In this document: positions 5,381-5,816 of the stretch, piece after piece
Numbering within the stretch: position 1 is the stretch's first letter
Layout: every line of letters begins with the position of its first letter
NCBI GenBank assembly: GCA_905193085.1
Contig: CAJJNI010000159.1
Coordinates: forward strand, 1-5,816
From: an uncultured Lachnospiraceae bacterium
GTDB taxonomy: Bacteria; Bacillota; Clostridia; Lachnospirales; Lachnospiraceae
Direction: 5' to 3'
DNA: 5,816 nt
Position numbers and translations under genes: made by a program
The notes under the pieces: generated by a model
The model's database searches: none
What the model was told of the DNA's origin: nothing
The model's input: the letters and a program-made list of their open reading frames with translations, nothing else

Positions 5381-5448
5381 AGAGGCTCTTTTTGGCAATA
5401 CTTTCCATATATGAAAGGAGAGAAAGTATGAAGTCAAAAAGAGCCTTT
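5381..5448 (+). promoter_or_regulatory. Long hairpin enclosing the start codon of the YwmB-like gene
   Basis: The outer helix pairs 5381-5394 with 5435-5448: 12 perfect pairs (AGGCTCTTTTTG with CAAAAAGAGCCT) plus a G-U and an A-U at the base. After a 3 x 5 internal loop, ATACTTTC (5398-5405) pairs perfectly with GAAAGTAT (5422-5429), which takes in the A and U of the start codon. The 16-nt loop 5406-5421 displays the Shine-Dalgarno AAAGGAG (5414-5420). An alternative inner stem, CTTTC (5401-5405) with GAAAG (5413-5417), would instead mask half the Shine-Dalgarno. The arms are in the wrong order for an intrinsic terminator (T-rich arm first). Translational control is inferred. Confidence 0.6.
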
Positions 5449-5816
5449 ATGTTATTTGTAACTGTTTTATGGATAATTGCAGGAATAACACTTATAATAA
5501 CATTAAATCAGGAAGATGAAGAAGCCGTCGTTGAGACATTTGGGCAGATAAATTGTGAAAAACTGCAGAGCAGATTTTATTCTGAGGGCACATTGGAAGA
5601 AAATTATCTTACACGCAATGAACAGACACAATTGCTCGAAAATATGGCAAAACAGATAGGAATAACTAAAAACTATGAGATTTCACAGCAGGATAATGAT
5701 AATAAACATATAATAATGCTTGATAAATCATCTGACAGTGCACAGGTAGTAATGAAAATTATTACTTACGAAGTGGAAGTAGAGGACAATGTCGTTCAGA
5801 CAAAACAGTATTTTTC
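5428..5816 (+). CDS. YwmB-like membrane-anchored or secreted protein, 3' end outside window
   Basis: The frame runs open from ATG 5428 off the window edge, giving 129 codons. AAAGGAG at 5414-5420 lies 7 nt before the start. Residues 1-5 are basic (MKSKR), followed by a hydrophobic stretch at about 6-24 and then an acidic segment (QEDEE), so the N-terminus is a signal peptide or membrane anchor and the rest should face outside. Beyond residue 33 the protein is polar, with segments such as YLTRNEQTQLLENMAKQIGI and YEI that resemble, from memory, the clostridial YwmB (DUF1779) family, in which a helix carrying LT..E...LL and GIT..YE is followed by a beta strand with a run of hydrophobic residues. 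In Bacillus ywmB sits beside murA not far from ywlC and rpiB, which fits the gene set here. No function is established for the family as far as I know. The assignment is tentative because the C-terminal half is missing. Confidence 0.55.
   Translation, partial: MKSKRAFMLFVTVLWIIAGITLIITLNQEDEEAVVETFGQINCEKLQSRFYSEGTLEENYLTRNEQTQLLENMAKQIGITKNYEISQQDNDNKHIIMLDKSSDSAQVVMKIITYEVEVEDNVVQTKQYF

Noticed and set aside
5411..5431. Six-codon mini frame (ATG 5411 to TGA 5431) overlapping the last gene's start as ATGA
   Set aside because: Its codons contain the Shine-Dalgarno of the real gene and it has no binding site of its own. Overlap looks coincidental, though coupling is not excluded.

Overview
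The window looks like chromosomal DNA from a low-GC Firmicute, most likely a clostridial gut- or rumen-type bacterium of the Lachnospiraceae kind. That view rests on AT-rich codon use, strong AGGAGG-type ribosome binding sites in front of nearly every gene, protein sequences typical of that group, and a gene set (tsaC/sua5, rpiB, a deaminase, and a ywmB-like gene) that recalls the ywlC-rpiB ... ywmB-murA neighbourhood of Bacillus. The taxonomic call is inference. All genes lie on the + strand.

Layout. (1) Positions 2-3029 hold a tight four-gene cluster with gaps of 13-23 nt. It runs threonylcarbamoyl-AMP synthase (5' end outside the window), ribose-5-phosphate isomerase B, a dCMP deaminase of the human/T4 (DCTD) type, and a diacylglycerol/lipid kinase. 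(2) Positions 3030-3429 are a 400-nt gene-free stretch. Its first ~75 nt are very AT-rich. The rest is an island of about 49% GC (hand count over 3121-3360), bounded by 19-nt imperfect inverted repeats (3106-3124 and 3377-3395; 17/19 identical) and packed with hairpins, several of them mutually exclusive. It looks like a short non-coding mobile or structured-RNA element placed immediately upstream of the fba ribosome binding site. (3) Positions 3430-5261 hold class II fructose-bisphosphate aldolase and a sugar-phosphate-type nucleotidyltransferase, 53 nt apart with no visible terminator between them. (4) Positions 5262-5427 are an AT-rich spacer with a 13-nt direct repeat, a 10-nt palindrome and a possible extended -10 promoter. 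(5) From 5428 to the window edge runs the start of a membrane-anchored or secreted protein resembling YwmB. Its start codon sits inside a long two-helix hairpin (5381-5448) with the Shine-Dalgarno sequence in the loop.

Most genes are housekeeping: tRNA t6A modification, pentose phosphate interconversion, dUMP supply, lipid recycling, glycolysis and nucleotide-sugar or related activation. The two most unusual things are non-coding: the inverted-repeat-bounded structured island before fba, and the start-codon hairpin of the last gene. I see no complete novel multi-gene system, CRISPR array, tRNA or rRNA.
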